Assembly (NCBI GenBank): GCA_965203755.1
Contig: OZ241910.1
Coordinates: 806,001-870,000 of the forward strand
DNA length: 64,000 nt
Reading direction: 5' to 3'
DNA from: UBA6055 sp965203755
Lineage (GTDB): Bacteria > Chloroflexota > Anaerolineae > Aggregatilineales > Phototrophicaceae
A program made the position numbers and the translations under genes. Each line of letters starts with the position of its first letter. Within the stretch, counting starts at the first letter, position 1. Below, piece after piece: positions 24,173-32,983 of this stretch. The notes beneath the pieces were generated by a model. The model worked only from the letters and a program-made list of their open reading frames with translations, made no database searches and was not told the origin of the DNA.

Positions 24173-25312
24173 ATGGATTCATCATCAGACAAGCCCGCCA
24201 GCGAACGCAGCCGCCGCAGATCAGCACAAGCGATGGCGACGCAGAGCGGCGACAAACGCAGCAGCCGAACCCAACGCGAGCGGCCGACCAGGCAAACCAG
24301 GCGGCGCCTGCTTATTGGCATTCCCGTGGTCATTCTTGCTGCGATGGCGGCTGTCATTGGCTCGTCGCTGTTTAGGAACGATCAGCCTCGGGCGCTTGAC
24401 AACGCGATCTGGCTGGGCAAATCCTGGACCTACGCCCAACGCGGCGACGGCGAAATCACTGACCTCGCTAACCGGCTGGAGCAAAATCAAATCGGCAAAA
24501 TCTATGCTTATGTAAGCACCTTGAACATCAGCAGCCGTTGGTCTGGCGGGCCGCACGGCAACGACAGTTTCATGCAGTCGCAGGATGATGTGGTTGATTT
24601 CAGGCAGGCTCTCAAACAGGCTTATCCCCTGTCGGAAATTTACGGCTGGATCGAGATTTGGGCAACGCCAGGCAGTACCGGCGAATATCGGCTCGATGAC
24701 CGCGACTTCCAGCAAAACATTGCCGACTTTAGCAGTCGAATGGTTGAGGAGCTTGGTTTCGATGGCATTTTGCTTGATGTGAAACCGCTGTTCAGCGGCA
24801 ATGACGATTTCTTGCAGCTTATCCGCCATATTCGCTCGGCCGTCAGCGTGGACGTTCCGATTGCAGTCGCAGTCTCCCCCGACCTGACCCCGGACGACCC
24901 CGACGTCGCCAGCATCGCCAGCATCGCGCCCGGTACTATGTGGACCGCCGCCGATAAACAGCAGGTGATGGCCGCTGCCGATGAGATCGTATTGCAGCTG
25001 TATCAGAGTTACCGCGACAAACCCCTCGATTACATCCGTTGGGTGGCTTATCACGTGAGAACTTACATCAGCCTGCTGAATGAGGATGTGAATACCCGCA
25101 TTCTGATTAGCGTTCCAAATTATCAAGCGGGGAGCATCGCCCACAGCCCTTCAGTAGAGACGATTGCCGCCGCGCTGGACGGGGTGACTGTTGGGCTGAC
25201 GGGGCTTGATGAAGCCGCGCGGGCTTCGCTGACCGGGGTCGCCATCTATTCCGACCAGGACTTGAGCCAGGAACAATGGAACATTTATCAGGACAAATGG
25301 CTAAACCGCTAA
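24173..25312 (+). CDS. Membrane-anchored glycoside-hydrolase-like TIM-barrel protein
   Basis: 379 residues from ATG 24173 (GAGGTGG site upstream). A basic Ser/Arg/Gln-rich cytoplasmic tail (1-44), one membrane helix (about 45-65), then an extracytoplasmic domain with G-K-I-Y-A-Y-V-S-T-L, I-Y-G-W-I-E-I-W-A, L-G-F-D-G-I-L-L-D-V-K-P, V-P-I-A-V-A-V-S-P and D-E-I-V-L-Q-L-Y-Q-S-Y. The F-D-G-I-x-x-D strand end and the regular beta strands suggest a GH18- or GH-D-like barrel, with the Asp of FDGILLD as a candidate catalytic or structural residue; the usual E of DxxDxDxE is not obvious. Probably acts on wall or exopolysaccharide glycans. Confidence 0.7.
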   Translation: MDSSSDKPASERSRRRSAQAMATQSGDKRSSRTQRERPTRQTRRRLLIGIPVVILAAMAAVIGSSLFRNDQPRALDNAIWLGKSWTYAQRGDGEITDLANRLEQNQIGKIYAYVSTLNISSRWSGGPHGNDSFMQSQDDVVDFRQALKQAYPLSEIYGWIEIWATPGSTGEYRLDDRDFQQNIADFSSRMVEELGFDGILLDVKPLFSGNDDFLQLIRHIRSAVSVDVPIAVAVSPDLTPDDPDVASIASIAPGTMWTAADKQQVMAAADEIVLQLYQSYRDKPLDYIRWVAYHVRTYISLLNEDVNTRILISVPNYQAGSIAHSPSVETIAAALDGVTVGLTGLDEAARASLTGVAIYSDQDLSQEQWNIYQDKWLNR

Positions 25313-25327
25313 ACGGAAAAGCCGAAT

Positions 25328-26158
25328 ATGCCTACTCTCATCAAACGGCTGACAGCGACCGGCTTGGTTGATGTCGATTATTCGGCAGCCAGCTTGCAGG
25401 CGGCCGCGCAGCACGAGCCCCGGCGCGGCGTCTACACCGTAAGCCACACCCGCAGCGGCACCCAAACCGTGATGTTTGATGCCCATCTTGACCGGCTTGA
25501 GGCTTCGGCGCGGCACGAGAACATCGCGCTGGCTTATGACCGCCGCCGCCTCAAATCGGCGCTGAAACAAATGATAAGTGATTCAGGCTTTGGCGATGTC
25601 CGATTTCGGATTACCGTCGCCGCGCAAAAGCCTGATGAAATGATCTTGACCTTGGAGCCGTTCCAGCCGCCGCCGGCGGCGCTTATCAAGCATGGCGCCG
25701 CCTGTATGACATCATCAGCCGCCGCGCGTCATCATCCAGCGGCAAAAACCAGCGATTGGATGCACGACCGCAAGGCGCTGGAGCAAGCCATGCCGGCCGG
25801 CATCTATGACACTTTTCTGGTGGATTCGCAGGGGTATCTGCTGGAAGGCTTGGCGAGCAATTTCTATGCCGTGCTGGATGGCGAACTGCGGACGGCGGGC
25901 GCGGCTGTGCTTGCCGGCATCTCTCGGGCGATTGTCTTTCGGATTTGCGAAAGCATCATCCCGCTCAAGCAAACCGCCCCGCATCTGGACGATATCCCCG
26001 ATTTCAGCGAAGCCTTTCTCACCAGCAGCAGCCGCGGCATTATTCCGGTGGCGGCGATTGACGGCATCACCATCGGCGGCGGGCAAGTCGGAGCAAAGAC
26101 AAAACAGCTGCGTCATGCCTATCAGGCTTGGGTAGAAACTCATCTGGAAGAACTCTGA
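25328..26158 (+). CDS. Class IV aminotransferase (BCAT/4-amino-4-deoxychorismate lyase/D-amino-acid aminotransferase fold)
   Basis: 276 residues. The PLP lysine is in A-A-K-T-S-D-W, followed by Y-D-T-F-L-V-D-S-Q-G-Y-L-L-E-G-L-A-S-N-F-Y, the conserved E-G-x-x-S-N phosphate/cofactor region, and S-S-S-R-G-I-I-P-V at the C-terminus. The N-terminus has a G-V-Y-T segment and R-L-x-x-S-A strand as in all class IV enzymes. Which of the three activities it has cannot be fixed: the absence of the YxRP-type residues argues against a standard branched-chain enzyme. It lies 15 bases after the glycosidase-like gene and overlaps the next by one. Confidence 0.88.
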   Translation: MPTLIKRLTATGLVDVDYSAASLQAAAQHEPRRGVYTVSHTRSGTQTVMFDAHLDRLEASARHENIALAYDRRRLKSALKQMISDSGFGDVRFRITVAAQKPDEMILTLEPFQPPPAALIKHGAACMTSSAAARHHPAAKTSDWMHDRKALEQAMPAGIYDTFLVDSQGYLLEGLASNFYAVLDGELRTAGAAVLAGISRAIVFRICESIIPLKQTAPHLDDIPDFSEAFLTSSSRGIIPVAAIDGITIGGGQVGAKTKQLRHAYQAWVETHLEEL

Positions 26159-26556
26159 TGCGGCGCCTCGACAACCTGCGGCAGGCGCTTCGTTTGCTCA
26201 ATTCAGCCCGCGGACTGGCTGTCGAATCGAAAACCTATCAATGGGAGGTTAAGCCCGCCGCGACTTTTTTTCTTCAGGCTGAACACGCCGATGTCAAACT
26301 GGCGCGGCATGACAAATTGCAGGCGCTTGCCAAGGTGGAACTGCAAGCCGGCTTCGGCTGGCAGATGGCTGTCGAGCAGGATGAAGCTGGTGTCTATATG
26401 ATCGCTAAACGCAAGCCGCTCATCGGCGGCATCGGACGCAGCCAATTTGACGTCACTCTGCCCGACAGCATTCATGTCACACTCAAACTGGAACAGTGTC
26501 GGCTGCGCTTCGACAGCCTGAACGCCCGCCTTGATTTTCCGCCGTATGCCTTTTGA
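26158..26556 (+). CDS. Hypothetical protein, 132 residues
   Basis: ATG 26158 overlaps the stop of the aminotransferase (TGATG), so it is translationally coupled. Short N-terminal helix, then beta-rich sequence (TYQWEVKPAATFFLQAE; DVTLPDSIHVTLKLEQCRLRFDSLNARLDF) resembling adhesin-like or DUF4097-type small beta proteins; not recognised with certainty. No signal peptide. Confidence 0.65.
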   Translation: MRRLDNLRQALRLLNSARGLAVESKTYQWEVKPAATFFLQAEHADVKLARHDKLQALAKVELQAGFGWQMAVEQDEAGVYMIAKRKPLIGGIGRSQFDVTLPDSIHVTLKLEQCRLRFDSLNARLDFPPYAF

Positions 26557-26722
26557 CGGCGCCTGTATAAGAAATCCAATAGATCAGCCGCGGCCGGGCT
26601 TGCATTGTGGCTGTGGCTGTGTTAATCTGTTTTTATGAGCGAACATAGCATCTTCCATCCCGTTTTCCGCTGTTGCATGAATGCCGGTCATTAGGCGGGG
26701 CTGTTTGGGTTTGCCAGCAGCA

Positions 26723-26769
26723 TGGCTGTTCAATATCAGCAAGCCAGCCCGCCAGAGGTTGGCTTTTTT
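26723..26769 (+). terminator. Terminator, possibly an attenuator, upstream of the sulfurtransferase
   Basis: AAGCCA (26741-26746) pairs with TGGCTT (26760-26765) and is followed by T6. It lies 69 bases before the sulfurtransferase start and 185 after the previous gene. TGGCT at 26723-26727 can pair with the same AGCCA instead, giving mutually exclusive hairpins. The 280-base gap around it holds no other gene; only a weak promoter-like TTGCAT-N17-TAATCT is seen. Confidence 0.55.
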
Positions 26770-26837
26770 GATTGAGGGCGGAAGCGGACAGCCAGCAGCA
26801 TCAGACGAAAGATTTTATACGATAAGGAGCAGTGCAA

Positions 26838-27698
26838 ATGAATGACATCAGCAGCCGCGGCTATGCCAATGCCGACAAACTGGTTTCAACCGATTGGGTC
26901 GCCGAACATTTGAACGACGACCGGGTACGAATTATTGAATCGAACGAAGACCCCCTGCTTTACCCCAGCGGGCACATCCCCGGCGCCGTTGAAGTCGATT
27001 GGGTCAAAGACCTCAACGATCCGCTCCGCCGCGATTATCTAGACCGCGGCGGCTTTGAATCGCTGGCGGGCCGCATTGGCATCAAGCCCGATACCACCGT
27101 CGTGTTCTATGGCGACAAGAGCAACTGGTGGGCAACCTACGCCCTGTGGGTTTTCGAGCTTTTTGGCCACACCAATGCCAAAATCATGGATGGCGGCCGA
27201 CTAAAATGGACCGCCGAAGGCCGTGAACTCACCCGCGGCAAACCGGACATCAGCCCAACATCCTACACCGCGCCCGACCGCGACGACAGCCGGATTCGCG
27301 CGTTCCGCGACGGCGTGCTGCGGCATGTCGAAGCCGGGGGGCAGCTGGTGGATGTCCGCAGCCCCGGCGAATACAGCGGCGAAAAGCTGCACATGGAGGG
27401 CTATCCACAAGAAGGCGCCGTTCGCGGCGGTCATATCCCCGGCGCCGGCAATGTGCCGTGGTCGCGGGCTGCCAATGAAGACGGCACTTTCAAAAACGCC
27501 GCCGAACTCAAGGCCATCTATCTTGATGAAATTGGGCTGGAAGCATCGGCGCCAACGATTGCATACTGCCGCATTGGCGAGCGCAGCAGCCATACCTGGT
27601 TCGTCCTGAAAAATCTGCTGGGCTTTGATGATGTCCGCAACTATGACGGTTCGTGGACCGAATGGGGCAACAGCGTCGGACTTCCGATTGAGAAGTGA
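26838..27698 (+). CDS. Thiosulfate/3-mercaptopyruvate sulfurtransferase (two-rhodanese)
   Basis: 286 residues, the normal size for a tandem rhodanese. The inactive N-terminal domain carries Y-P-S-G-H-I-P-G-A-V and V-F-Y-G-D-K-S-N-W-W; the active C-terminal domain has L-V-D-V-R-S-P-x-E-Y-S-G, G-G-H-I-P-G-A and the loop A-Y-C-R-I-G-E-R-S-S-H-T-W with persulfide Cys244. CRIGER rather than CGTGV favours thiosulfate over mercaptopyruvate, by family experience. The ATG at 26838 is preceded by AAGGAG. SufE follows by 71 bases, so sulfur is probably passed to Fe-S assembly or another acceptor. Confidence 0.93.
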   Translation: MNDISSRGYANADKLVSTDWVAEHLNDDRVRIIESNEDPLLYPSGHIPGAVEVDWVKDLNDPLRRDYLDRGGFESLAGRIGIKPDTTVVFYGDKSNWWATYALWVFELFGHTNAKIMDGGRLKWTAEGRELTRGKPDISPTSYTAPDRDDSRIRAFRDGVLRHVEAGGQLVDVRSPGEYSGEKLHMEGYPQEGAVRGGHIPGAGNVPWSRAANEDGTFKNAAELKAIYLDEIGLEASAPTIAYCRIGERSSHTWFVLKNLLGFDDVRNYDGSWTEWGNSVGLPIEK

Positions 27699-27769
27699 AT
27701 CACAGGGGGGAACCGGCTTCATTGAAGCGCGGCCCATGTTCCGATCCCGAACACTCTGGAAAGCAAGCC

Positions 27770-28213
27770 ATGCCGAATTATCCCGACAAGCTGCAAGAAT
27801 ACCTTGATGACTTTGCGTTTATTGGATCGCGCGCGGAACGGATCGATTTTCTGATTGCGACAGCCGACGAGTTCAGTCGGGTGCCAGAATCCATCGCCGT
27901 CCAGCCCTACCGCGAATCCAACCGCGTCATCGGCTGTGAATCTGATGCTTTTGTCTGGGCGGTTGAGCGCAGAGACGGCGCGCTTGACTTTTACTTTGAC
28001 GTCCTCAATCCGCAAGGGCTGTCGGCTATGGCGTTGAGCGCCATCTTAGACCAATCCTGTTCCGGCGCGCCGCTGGAGCAGGTGGCGGCGATTGACGGCG
28101 AGGTCGTCTTCGCGTTTTTTGGCAATGATATTTCGATGGGCAAGGGGCGCGGCTTGACCGAACTCGTCCGCGCAGTCGTCTATGAAGCCCAAAAACGGCT
28201 GCAATCATCTTGA
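27770..28213 (+). CDS. sufE: SufE-family sulfur acceptor
   Basis: 147 residues. The conserved sulfur-accepting Cys56 is in N-R-V-I-G-C-E-S-D-A-F-V-W, and the C-terminal G-L-x-x-L-V-R is present. SufE normally takes persulfide from the cysteine desulfurase SufS and stimulates it. No sufS or sufBCD gene lies nearby; the neighbour is the sulfurtransferase, which suggests that rhodanese may be the partner here (inference). Start at ATG 27770; the frame upstream has no family similarity. Confidence 0.92.
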   Translation: MPNYPDKLQEYLDDFAFIGSRAERIDFLIATADEFSRVPESIAVQPYRESNRVIGCESDAFVWAVERRDGALDFYFDVLNPQGLSAMALSAILDQSCSGAPLEQVAAIDGEVVFAFFGNDISMGKGRGLTELVRAVVYEAQKRLQSS

Positions 28214-28224
28214 ACGGGGGAGGA

Positions 28225-28743
28225 TTATGAGGAGGAGTCGCTCTGGGCTTTGCCCTTGAAGACCGCATCCGTCCCCAGCAAGCCCCGAAAGCTGCCTGGC
28301 GGTTCGGTATCGGGAATCGGCGCCGCCCCGACAGCTTTCTCATAATAGCGGACTGGGCCCGCCCATCCAATAATCGCATACATATAACCGGCGTGGCGCA
28401 TTGCATGGAGGCACCGCAGCAGCAATGCCGTGCCAATGCGCTGGCCGCGTTCGGCCGCATCGACGCCGGTCGGCCCAAAAAAATTCTTGTACGTGGCGTC
28501 ATAGCAGGCAAATCCAAGCAGCGTATCGCCTCGATGCGCCAGCATAATCGTAGTCGGATGCACGGAAAAGGCGACATCCGCCTCGCTAACCCAATACCCG
28601 TTGAAACGTTCTTCAATCCAGCGGCCCACAAGGCCCTTTTCCGGCGGCATCCCTCGCCTTATCGTAATCCCCTGCTGGCGCTGATAAGCGATGGCCGGTT
28701 CAAGCGCCGGCAGATCATATAATTTGACCAGCATATCCGGCAT
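28225..28743 (-). CDS. GNAT-family N-acetyltransferase
   Basis: 172 residues. Acetyl-CoA motif A is A-E-R-G-Q-R-I-G-T-A-L-L-L (R/Q-x-x-G-x-G/A), preceded by a beta bulge with F-A-C-Y-D and followed by Y-M-Y-A-I-I-G-W-A-G-P and Y-Y-E-K-A-V-G-A. GGGGTGA upstream of the ATG fixes the start. Substrate unknown. Convergent with sufE, whose stop codon is 11 bases away. Confidence 0.85.
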   Translation of the reverse strand: MPDMLVKLYDLPALEPAIAYQRQQGITIRRGMPPEKGLVGRWIEERFNGYWVSEADVAFSVHPTTIMLAHRGDTLLGFACYDATYKNFFGPTGVDAAERGQRIGTALLLRCLHAMRHAGYMYAIIGWAGPVRYYEKAVGAAPIPDTEPPGSFRGLLGTDAVFKGKAQSDSSS

Positions 28744-28935
28744 CGTTCACCCCATATACACAGCCCGGTCCATCCAGCGCATTCCAACGGATTCGGCATT
28801 CCGCCAAAGAATATCATAATATACACTGATTGTCCGTCAAACCCTTTTTCAGTCCCCAGTGTTGCCAAAGGGCCTGGATTCAAGCAGAATAGCGTTTCTA
28901 GGCGATGCTTGGCATTTTTAGAATGGCAAAACCAG

Positions 28936-30066
28936 ATGACTCACCAGCAGGAAACAACGTCAGTTCACAGCACCCGAATCGACCCGTCCAGCGGCGCCAT
29001 CGTGCCGCCGCTGGTCTTCAGCACGACTTTTCAATATGAAGCCAGCGGTCAAGAGCATCATCCAGACGAGCTTGTCTATACCCGATACCAGAACCCCAAC
29101 CGCGATGCGCTGGAGCGGACGATGGCAAAGCTGGAGCGGGGTGTCTTGGCGCATGCAGCGCCTAGCGGTTCGGCAGCCATGATGACTATTTTTCAGGCGC
29201 TTCGCCCCGGCGACCACATCGTATCCAGCGATGATATGTACTTCGGCATTCGGGTGCAGCTTAAAGAGTTTTTCGCGCCTTGGGGACTGGAAACGACCTA
29301 TGCTGACATGAGCGATTTGGATGCGGTTCGGGCTGCCATGCGGCCGGAAACCAGGCTGGTCATCTTTGAATCCCCCACCAACCCGATGATTCGGCTGGCA
29401 GACATTCAAGCCATCGCCCGGATTGCCCATGAATCCGGCGCCTTGCTGCTGGTTGACAATACGGTCGCCACGCCGATTGCCCAAAATCCGCTGCTGCTGG
29501 GGGCTGATATTGTCGTGATTTCGCTGACGAAATACATCGCCGGACACCATGATGTGCTTGGCGGCGTCATTATTTTTGGCGCGGAGAATGACTTGGCGCG
29601 GCGCGTTGCCCGGCTGGTGAAAATCGGCGGCGCGGTTTTGTCCCCCATGGGCTGCTGGCTGACCCTGCGCGGCATCCAGAGTTTATCCTGGCGCGTCCGC
29701 GCCCATAGTGAAAATGCGCTCAAAATCGCCGGTTTTCTGGCAGAACACCCCAAGATCGAACGCGTTCTGTATCCACTGCATCCCAGCCATCCGCAATATG
29801 AATTGGCGCGGCGGCAAATGCGGCTTGGCAGCGGCTTGATGTCGATTCAAGTCAAGGGCGGCCGCGAGGCGGCGCTTCAGCTGGTTCGCCGGCTGAACAT
29901 TTTCACCACCGCCACCAGCTTTGGCGGGACACACAGCTTGATTGAACACCGTCAATCCATTGAAGAAGACTCATCAACGCCCGACAACCTGCTGCGCGTC
30001 TCGATTGGGCTGGAAAACGCCGATGACCTTATCGCTGATTTGGCGCAGGCCTTGGCGCCGCGCTAG
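28936..30066 (+). CDS. Cys/Met metabolism PLP enzyme (cystathionine gamma-synthase/lyase family)
   Basis: About 376 residues. Family motifs: V-P-P-L-V-F-S-T-T-F, Y-T-R-Y-Q-N-P-N at the substrate/dimer site, A-P-S-G-S-A-A-M, D-D-M-Y-F-G, E-S-P-T-N-P, L-V-D-N-T-V-A-T-P, and the Schiff-base lysine in S-L-T-K-Y-I-A-G-H-H-D-V-L-G-G, then S-F-G-G-T-H-S-L-I-E-H and R-V-S-I-G-L-E. The R/Y-T/S-R-Y and E-H-R pattern suits a gamma-synthase or gamma-lyase; the reaction (transsulfuration, or lysis to H2S) cannot be decided. It stands beside the sulfurtransferase/SufE pair, consistent with sulfur amino-acid metabolism. ATG 28936 chosen; a TTG nine codons earlier is in frame. Confidence 0.92.
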   Translation: MTHQQETTSVHSTRIDPSSGAIVPPLVFSTTFQYEASGQEHHPDELVYTRYQNPNRDALERTMAKLERGVLAHAAPSGSAAMMTIFQALRPGDHIVSSDDMYFGIRVQLKEFFAPWGLETTYADMSDLDAVRAAMRPETRLVIFESPTNPMIRLADIQAIARIAHESGALLLVDNTVATPIAQNPLLLGADIVVISLTKYIAGHHDVLGGVIIFGAENDLARRVARLVKIGGAVLSPMGCWLTLRGIQSLSWRVRAHSENALKIAGFLAEHPKIERVLYPLHPSHPQYELARRQMRLGSGLMSIQVKGGREAALQLVRRLNIFTTATSFGGTHSLIEHRQSIEEDSSTPDNLLRVSIGLENADDLIADLAQALAPR

Positions 30067-30914
30067 CTTGCCATGCCTGTGACTGTCTCGCTAAGTTCCC
30101 ACAAACGCCGCTGCTGTGCGACATCAAAGGAGGCCTTGCTGGATTCGACCTGTTTCTTATCTTTCCAGTATTTGGCGCCAACTCCCCTGACTTCGGGCGA
30201 TGAGGCCAGATAAACCAGGGTCTCGGCGCCTTTTTCCGGCGAGCGGGCAATCGTCATCTGAAGCGCTTTTATCAGCAACCCCAGGAAACCCTTGAATTCA
30301 CTGCCAAAGCCAGTGTCGACAAGCCCTGGATGCACGGCGTTGACCGTCACTGCCGTACCCTCCAGCCGCCGCGCCAAGTCATAGGTGAACAGAACATTCG
30401 CCAGCTTGCTTTTGCCATAAGACCGAGACGAACTATAGGCGCCGGCCTCATCCGGCCTGTTAAACTGCGCGCCGCGGTGCGCGCTGGACGACACATTGAT
30501 AATACGCGCTTCGCCTTGCTTTTGCGCCGTCTGCTTCAGATTGTCCAGCAGCAGATGAGTCAGCAAAAAATAGCTGATGTGGTTGAGGGCGAAGGTCATC
30601 TCAAGCCCATCGGCCGACTCCTGATACTTGGGGAAGATGGCGCCGGCATTGTTCAGCAGGACATCCAGCCGCTCGTATCTGCCGCGAAATTCATCCGCCG
30701 CGCGGCGGATCTGCTCGATAGATGACAAATCAGCAATCAGCATATCCAGTCGGTCGCTGCCGCTGGCCGCCTTGAGTTCATCCAACACGCGGCGCGTCTT
30801 GTTTTCATTGCGCCCGACGATAATGACCTCGGCGCCCATCTTGGCCAAGTCCAGCGCGGCCGTCTTGCCGATGCCGTTGGTGGCGCCGGTAATGAGAATT
30901 CGTTTGTCATTCAT
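30063..30914 (-). CDS. SDR oxidoreductase, retinol-dehydrogenase-like
   Basis: 283 residues. T-G-A-T-N-G-I-G, V-G-R-N (NADP-type Arg after strand 2), D-L-S-S, L-L-N-N-A-G, S-S-S-A-H, Y-G-K-S-K-L-A-N and V-H-P-G-L-V-D-T-G are the complete motif set of the retinol dehydrogenase/WWOX-like classical SDRs. Start at ATG 30914 (MNDKRIL), 13 bases after the RraA-like gene on the same strand, so one transcript. Its last four bases overlap the end of the PLP-enzyme gene on the other strand. Confidence 0.9.
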   Translation of the reverse strand: MNDKRILITGATNGIGKTAALDLAKMGAEVIIVGRNENKTRRVLDELKAASGSDRLDMLIADLSSIEQIRRAADEFRGRYERLDVLLNNAGAIFPKYQESADGLEMTFALNHISYFLLTHLLLDNLKQTAQKQGEARIINVSSSAHRGAQFNRPDEAGAYSSSRSYGKSKLANVLFTYDLARRLEGTAVTVNAVHPGLVDTGFGSEFKGFLGLLIKALQMTIARSPEKGAETLVYLASSPEVRGVGAKYWKDKKQVESSKASFDVAQQRRLWELSETVTGMAS

Positions 30915-30927
30915 CAAATCTGTTCTT

Positions 30928-31662
30928 TCAGTTTTGGTCATCATCGCCATAAGCATGACCCTCAAAAATAGCCCGCAGTTCAGCCGCCGACTTGGCATTC
31001 CGCAAGGCCTTCATCCGCGCCGCTTCTTCCTTTTGCAAAGCCCTGACGTTGGTCAAGACAGCTTCCAGCTGATCGGCCGGAAACTTGCAGGCGCCATTTT
31101 CATCCATGTGAATCAACTCTCCTGGCGCCACATCCATGCCGCCAACAGACACCGGCACATTGACCGCATGAACCGCCATCCTGCCATGCCCAGCGGTTAG
31201 GCCGCTTAGCATATACTGAAAATTCATCTGGCGCACTTCATCCACATCGCGCGAGGGGCCGTTGGACAGCAAACCAACGCAGTTCAATGCCTTCATCGCC
31301 GAAACCATATTCCCACCCGCCAGCCCGCCCTTGCCGGCGATCTGCGGCGGAAACTTCTGCTGGATAACCAATATGCTCGGCTGTTCCGCGGCTTCCAAAG
31401 CCGCCAGCACATGATGAAAACCAAGCCGCGTGTAATCGGGGTCGGGCAGCCCATAGACGCAGGTCACCGCATAGCCCACTCTTGGTCCCAGCTGCGGAAA
31501 CATGCAGCGAATGGATTGATCGGTGTACCAATTCTCGCTCCATGGGTTGTACAGCCCCAAACAAAGCGGCGAATCGGGATAGGTGGCGACCACATTGGTA
31601 ATCGAAGCCGTATCAAAGTCCTTCAGTTCTTCAAGCATTTTCTGCCTGTTTGACACCGACAT
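30928..31662 (-). CDS. RraA-like / 4-hydroxy-4-methyl-2-oxoglutarate aldolase-type protein
   Basis: 244 residues. Contains G-K-G-G-L-A-G-G-N-M-V-S-A-M-K-A-L-N (dimer and metal region), G-L-L-S-N-G-P-S-R-D-V (the G-x-x-R-D site), V-H-A-V-N-V-P-V-S-V-G-G and P-G-E-L-I-H-M-D-E-N-G. This fold is used by RNase E inhibitor RraA, by HMG/CHA aldolases, and by plant-like demethylmenaquinone-binding annotations; R-D retained suggests an aldolase or decarboxylase rather than an RNase regulator. Pairing with an SDR fits a small catabolic operon. Confidence 0.85.
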   Translation of the reverse strand: MSVSNRQKMLEELKDFDTASITNVVATYPDSPLCLGLYNPWSENWYTDQSIRCMFPQLGPRVGYAVTCVYGLPDPDYTRLGFHHVLAALEAAEQPSILVIQQKFPPQIAGKGGLAGGNMVSAMKALNCVGLLSNGPSRDVDEVRQMNFQYMLSGLTAGHGRMAVHAVNVPVSVGGMDVAPGELIHMDENGACKFPADQLEAVLTNVRALQKEEAARMKALRNAKSAAELRAIFEGHAYGDDDQN

Positions 31663-31704
31663 CAGTTTTCCCTTTTATTTTTCGTTCGCGCCAGGCTGGA
31701 TATT

Positions 31705-32961
31705 TTAACGCGGCGCTTTGGATGAACCAATATCCTGTGCATTAAAACTGTGATAGAAAACCGCCAAAATCGGCGTCAGCATCAAAGCGGACAGGGCAAT
31801 GGCAAAGCGCACCGACCGCAGCAAAGCAATCATCCCAACCGCCGGCCCGCCGGCAATCTGTCCAAAAGCGTCGGCCTGTCCCTGCATCGAAAGCACCGTC
31901 GCGCGGACATTGGATTCGGTATTTTGGTTGATCCACGTTTCCATAAGTGGATTGCGAATCGTTCGCAAAGCGCCAGTCAGCCACAGTCCCGCCAGCGCCC
32001 ATTCAAAGCGGTCGCCCAAGGTGAAGAGCAACGCGCTGAAGATCATCATGCCATAAACGGCGGTCAAGGTTCTGACCACGGCGCGGCTGCTGGCGAGGTT
32101 GACTCGCCGTCTGATCGCTTCGGTCGCAATCAGGCTAAGCAGCATCGAGACCGCGCTGATCATGCCGAACCATACAATTTCATGCAGCTGACCAAGGGCC
32201 GGCAGTGTGAAATGACCAACAAGATGCGCTGTCCAAAGTCGGTCAAACCCTTCCGTGAACGCGCCGTGAATCGCCGTGACCAGCATGATGACCATCAGCA
32301 TATGCCGGGAACGCACCAATTTGACCCCTTGCCGAAAGGTGGAAAAGAACGCCGACCAAGAGTCGCCTTCGGATGCGGCGCGGCGGCTGAAGCCGGCTTC
32401 GGGCATAAACAGCGTCAATGCCGCCGCCAGCGCGACCAGAACCAGCCCGCCGGCAGCGATGGCAGCCTGCAAGCTGATGCTCGCCAGGGCAACGCTGACC
32501 AAGATGCCGACAAAACCGGTGATCTGCGCCGCCTGCGCCGCCCGCAAAAAAGCCGCTGACGCCCGCGTCTGACCGATTTCATCGACCATCCAAGCCGATG
32601 TCGCCCCGCTCAAAAAGGTATAGCCCACGCCCATGATGACCTGCGCCGCCACCAGCGTTTCAAACCACGGCAGGCTGCCTTCGACGATGAACCCCAAGCC
32701 CAGCAGCGCAAAACCGAGAATCACAGACAGCCGCCGACTGTAGATATCGGCGACGATGCCGGTTGGTATTTCCATCAGAAAGGCGGTCGCTTCCAAAGTC
32801 GTGCCAATCAAGACCAGCTGCAAGGGATTCAAACCGACTTGCCTGACCTGATAAAACAGGTTGACCGTGAACACCAGCGACAGCGCAAAGGACTGCGCCG
32901 CCGTCATCAGCAGATACAGCCGGTAAGCATCGGCTTTGGCGATACGCGGTTTGGCCGGCAT
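31705..32961 (-). CDS. Major facilitator superfamily transporter
   Basis: 418 residues, about 12 membrane helices. The loop after helix 2 reads G-I-V-A-D-I-Y-S-R-R-L-S, the MFS motif A (G-x-x-x-D-x-x-x-R-R). Start at ATG 32961, with AAGGA six bases upstream; the longer open frame overlaps the kinase gene and lacks membrane character. Likely an efflux or uptake transporter of the DHA type; substrate unknown. It follows the phosphotransferase-like gene by 22 bases on the same strand, so the two form an operon, an arrangement common for drug-resistance or sugar/amine uptake pairs. Confidence 0.9.
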   Translation of the reverse strand: MPAKPRIAKADAYRLYLLMTAAQSFALSLVFTVNLFYQVRQVGLNPLQLVLIGTTLEATAFLMEIPTGIVADIYSRRLSVILGFALLGLGFIVEGSLPWFETLVAAQVIMGVGYTFLSGATSAWMVDEIGQTRASAAFLRAAQAAQITGFVGILVSVALASISLQAAIAAGGLVLVALAAALTLFMPEAGFSRRAASEGDSWSAFFSTFRQGVKLVRSRHMLMVIMLVTAIHGAFTEGFDRLWTAHLVGHFTLPALGQLHEIVWFGMISAVSMLLSLIATEAIRRRVNLASSRAVVRTLTAVYGMMIFSALLFTLGDRFEWALAGLWLTGALRTIRNPLMETWINQNTESNVRATVLSMQGQADAFGQIAGGPAVGMIALLRSVRFAIALSALMLTPILAVFYHSFNAQDIGSSKAPR

Positions 32962-32983
32962 TCGCATTCCTTGCCTGTCGGAT

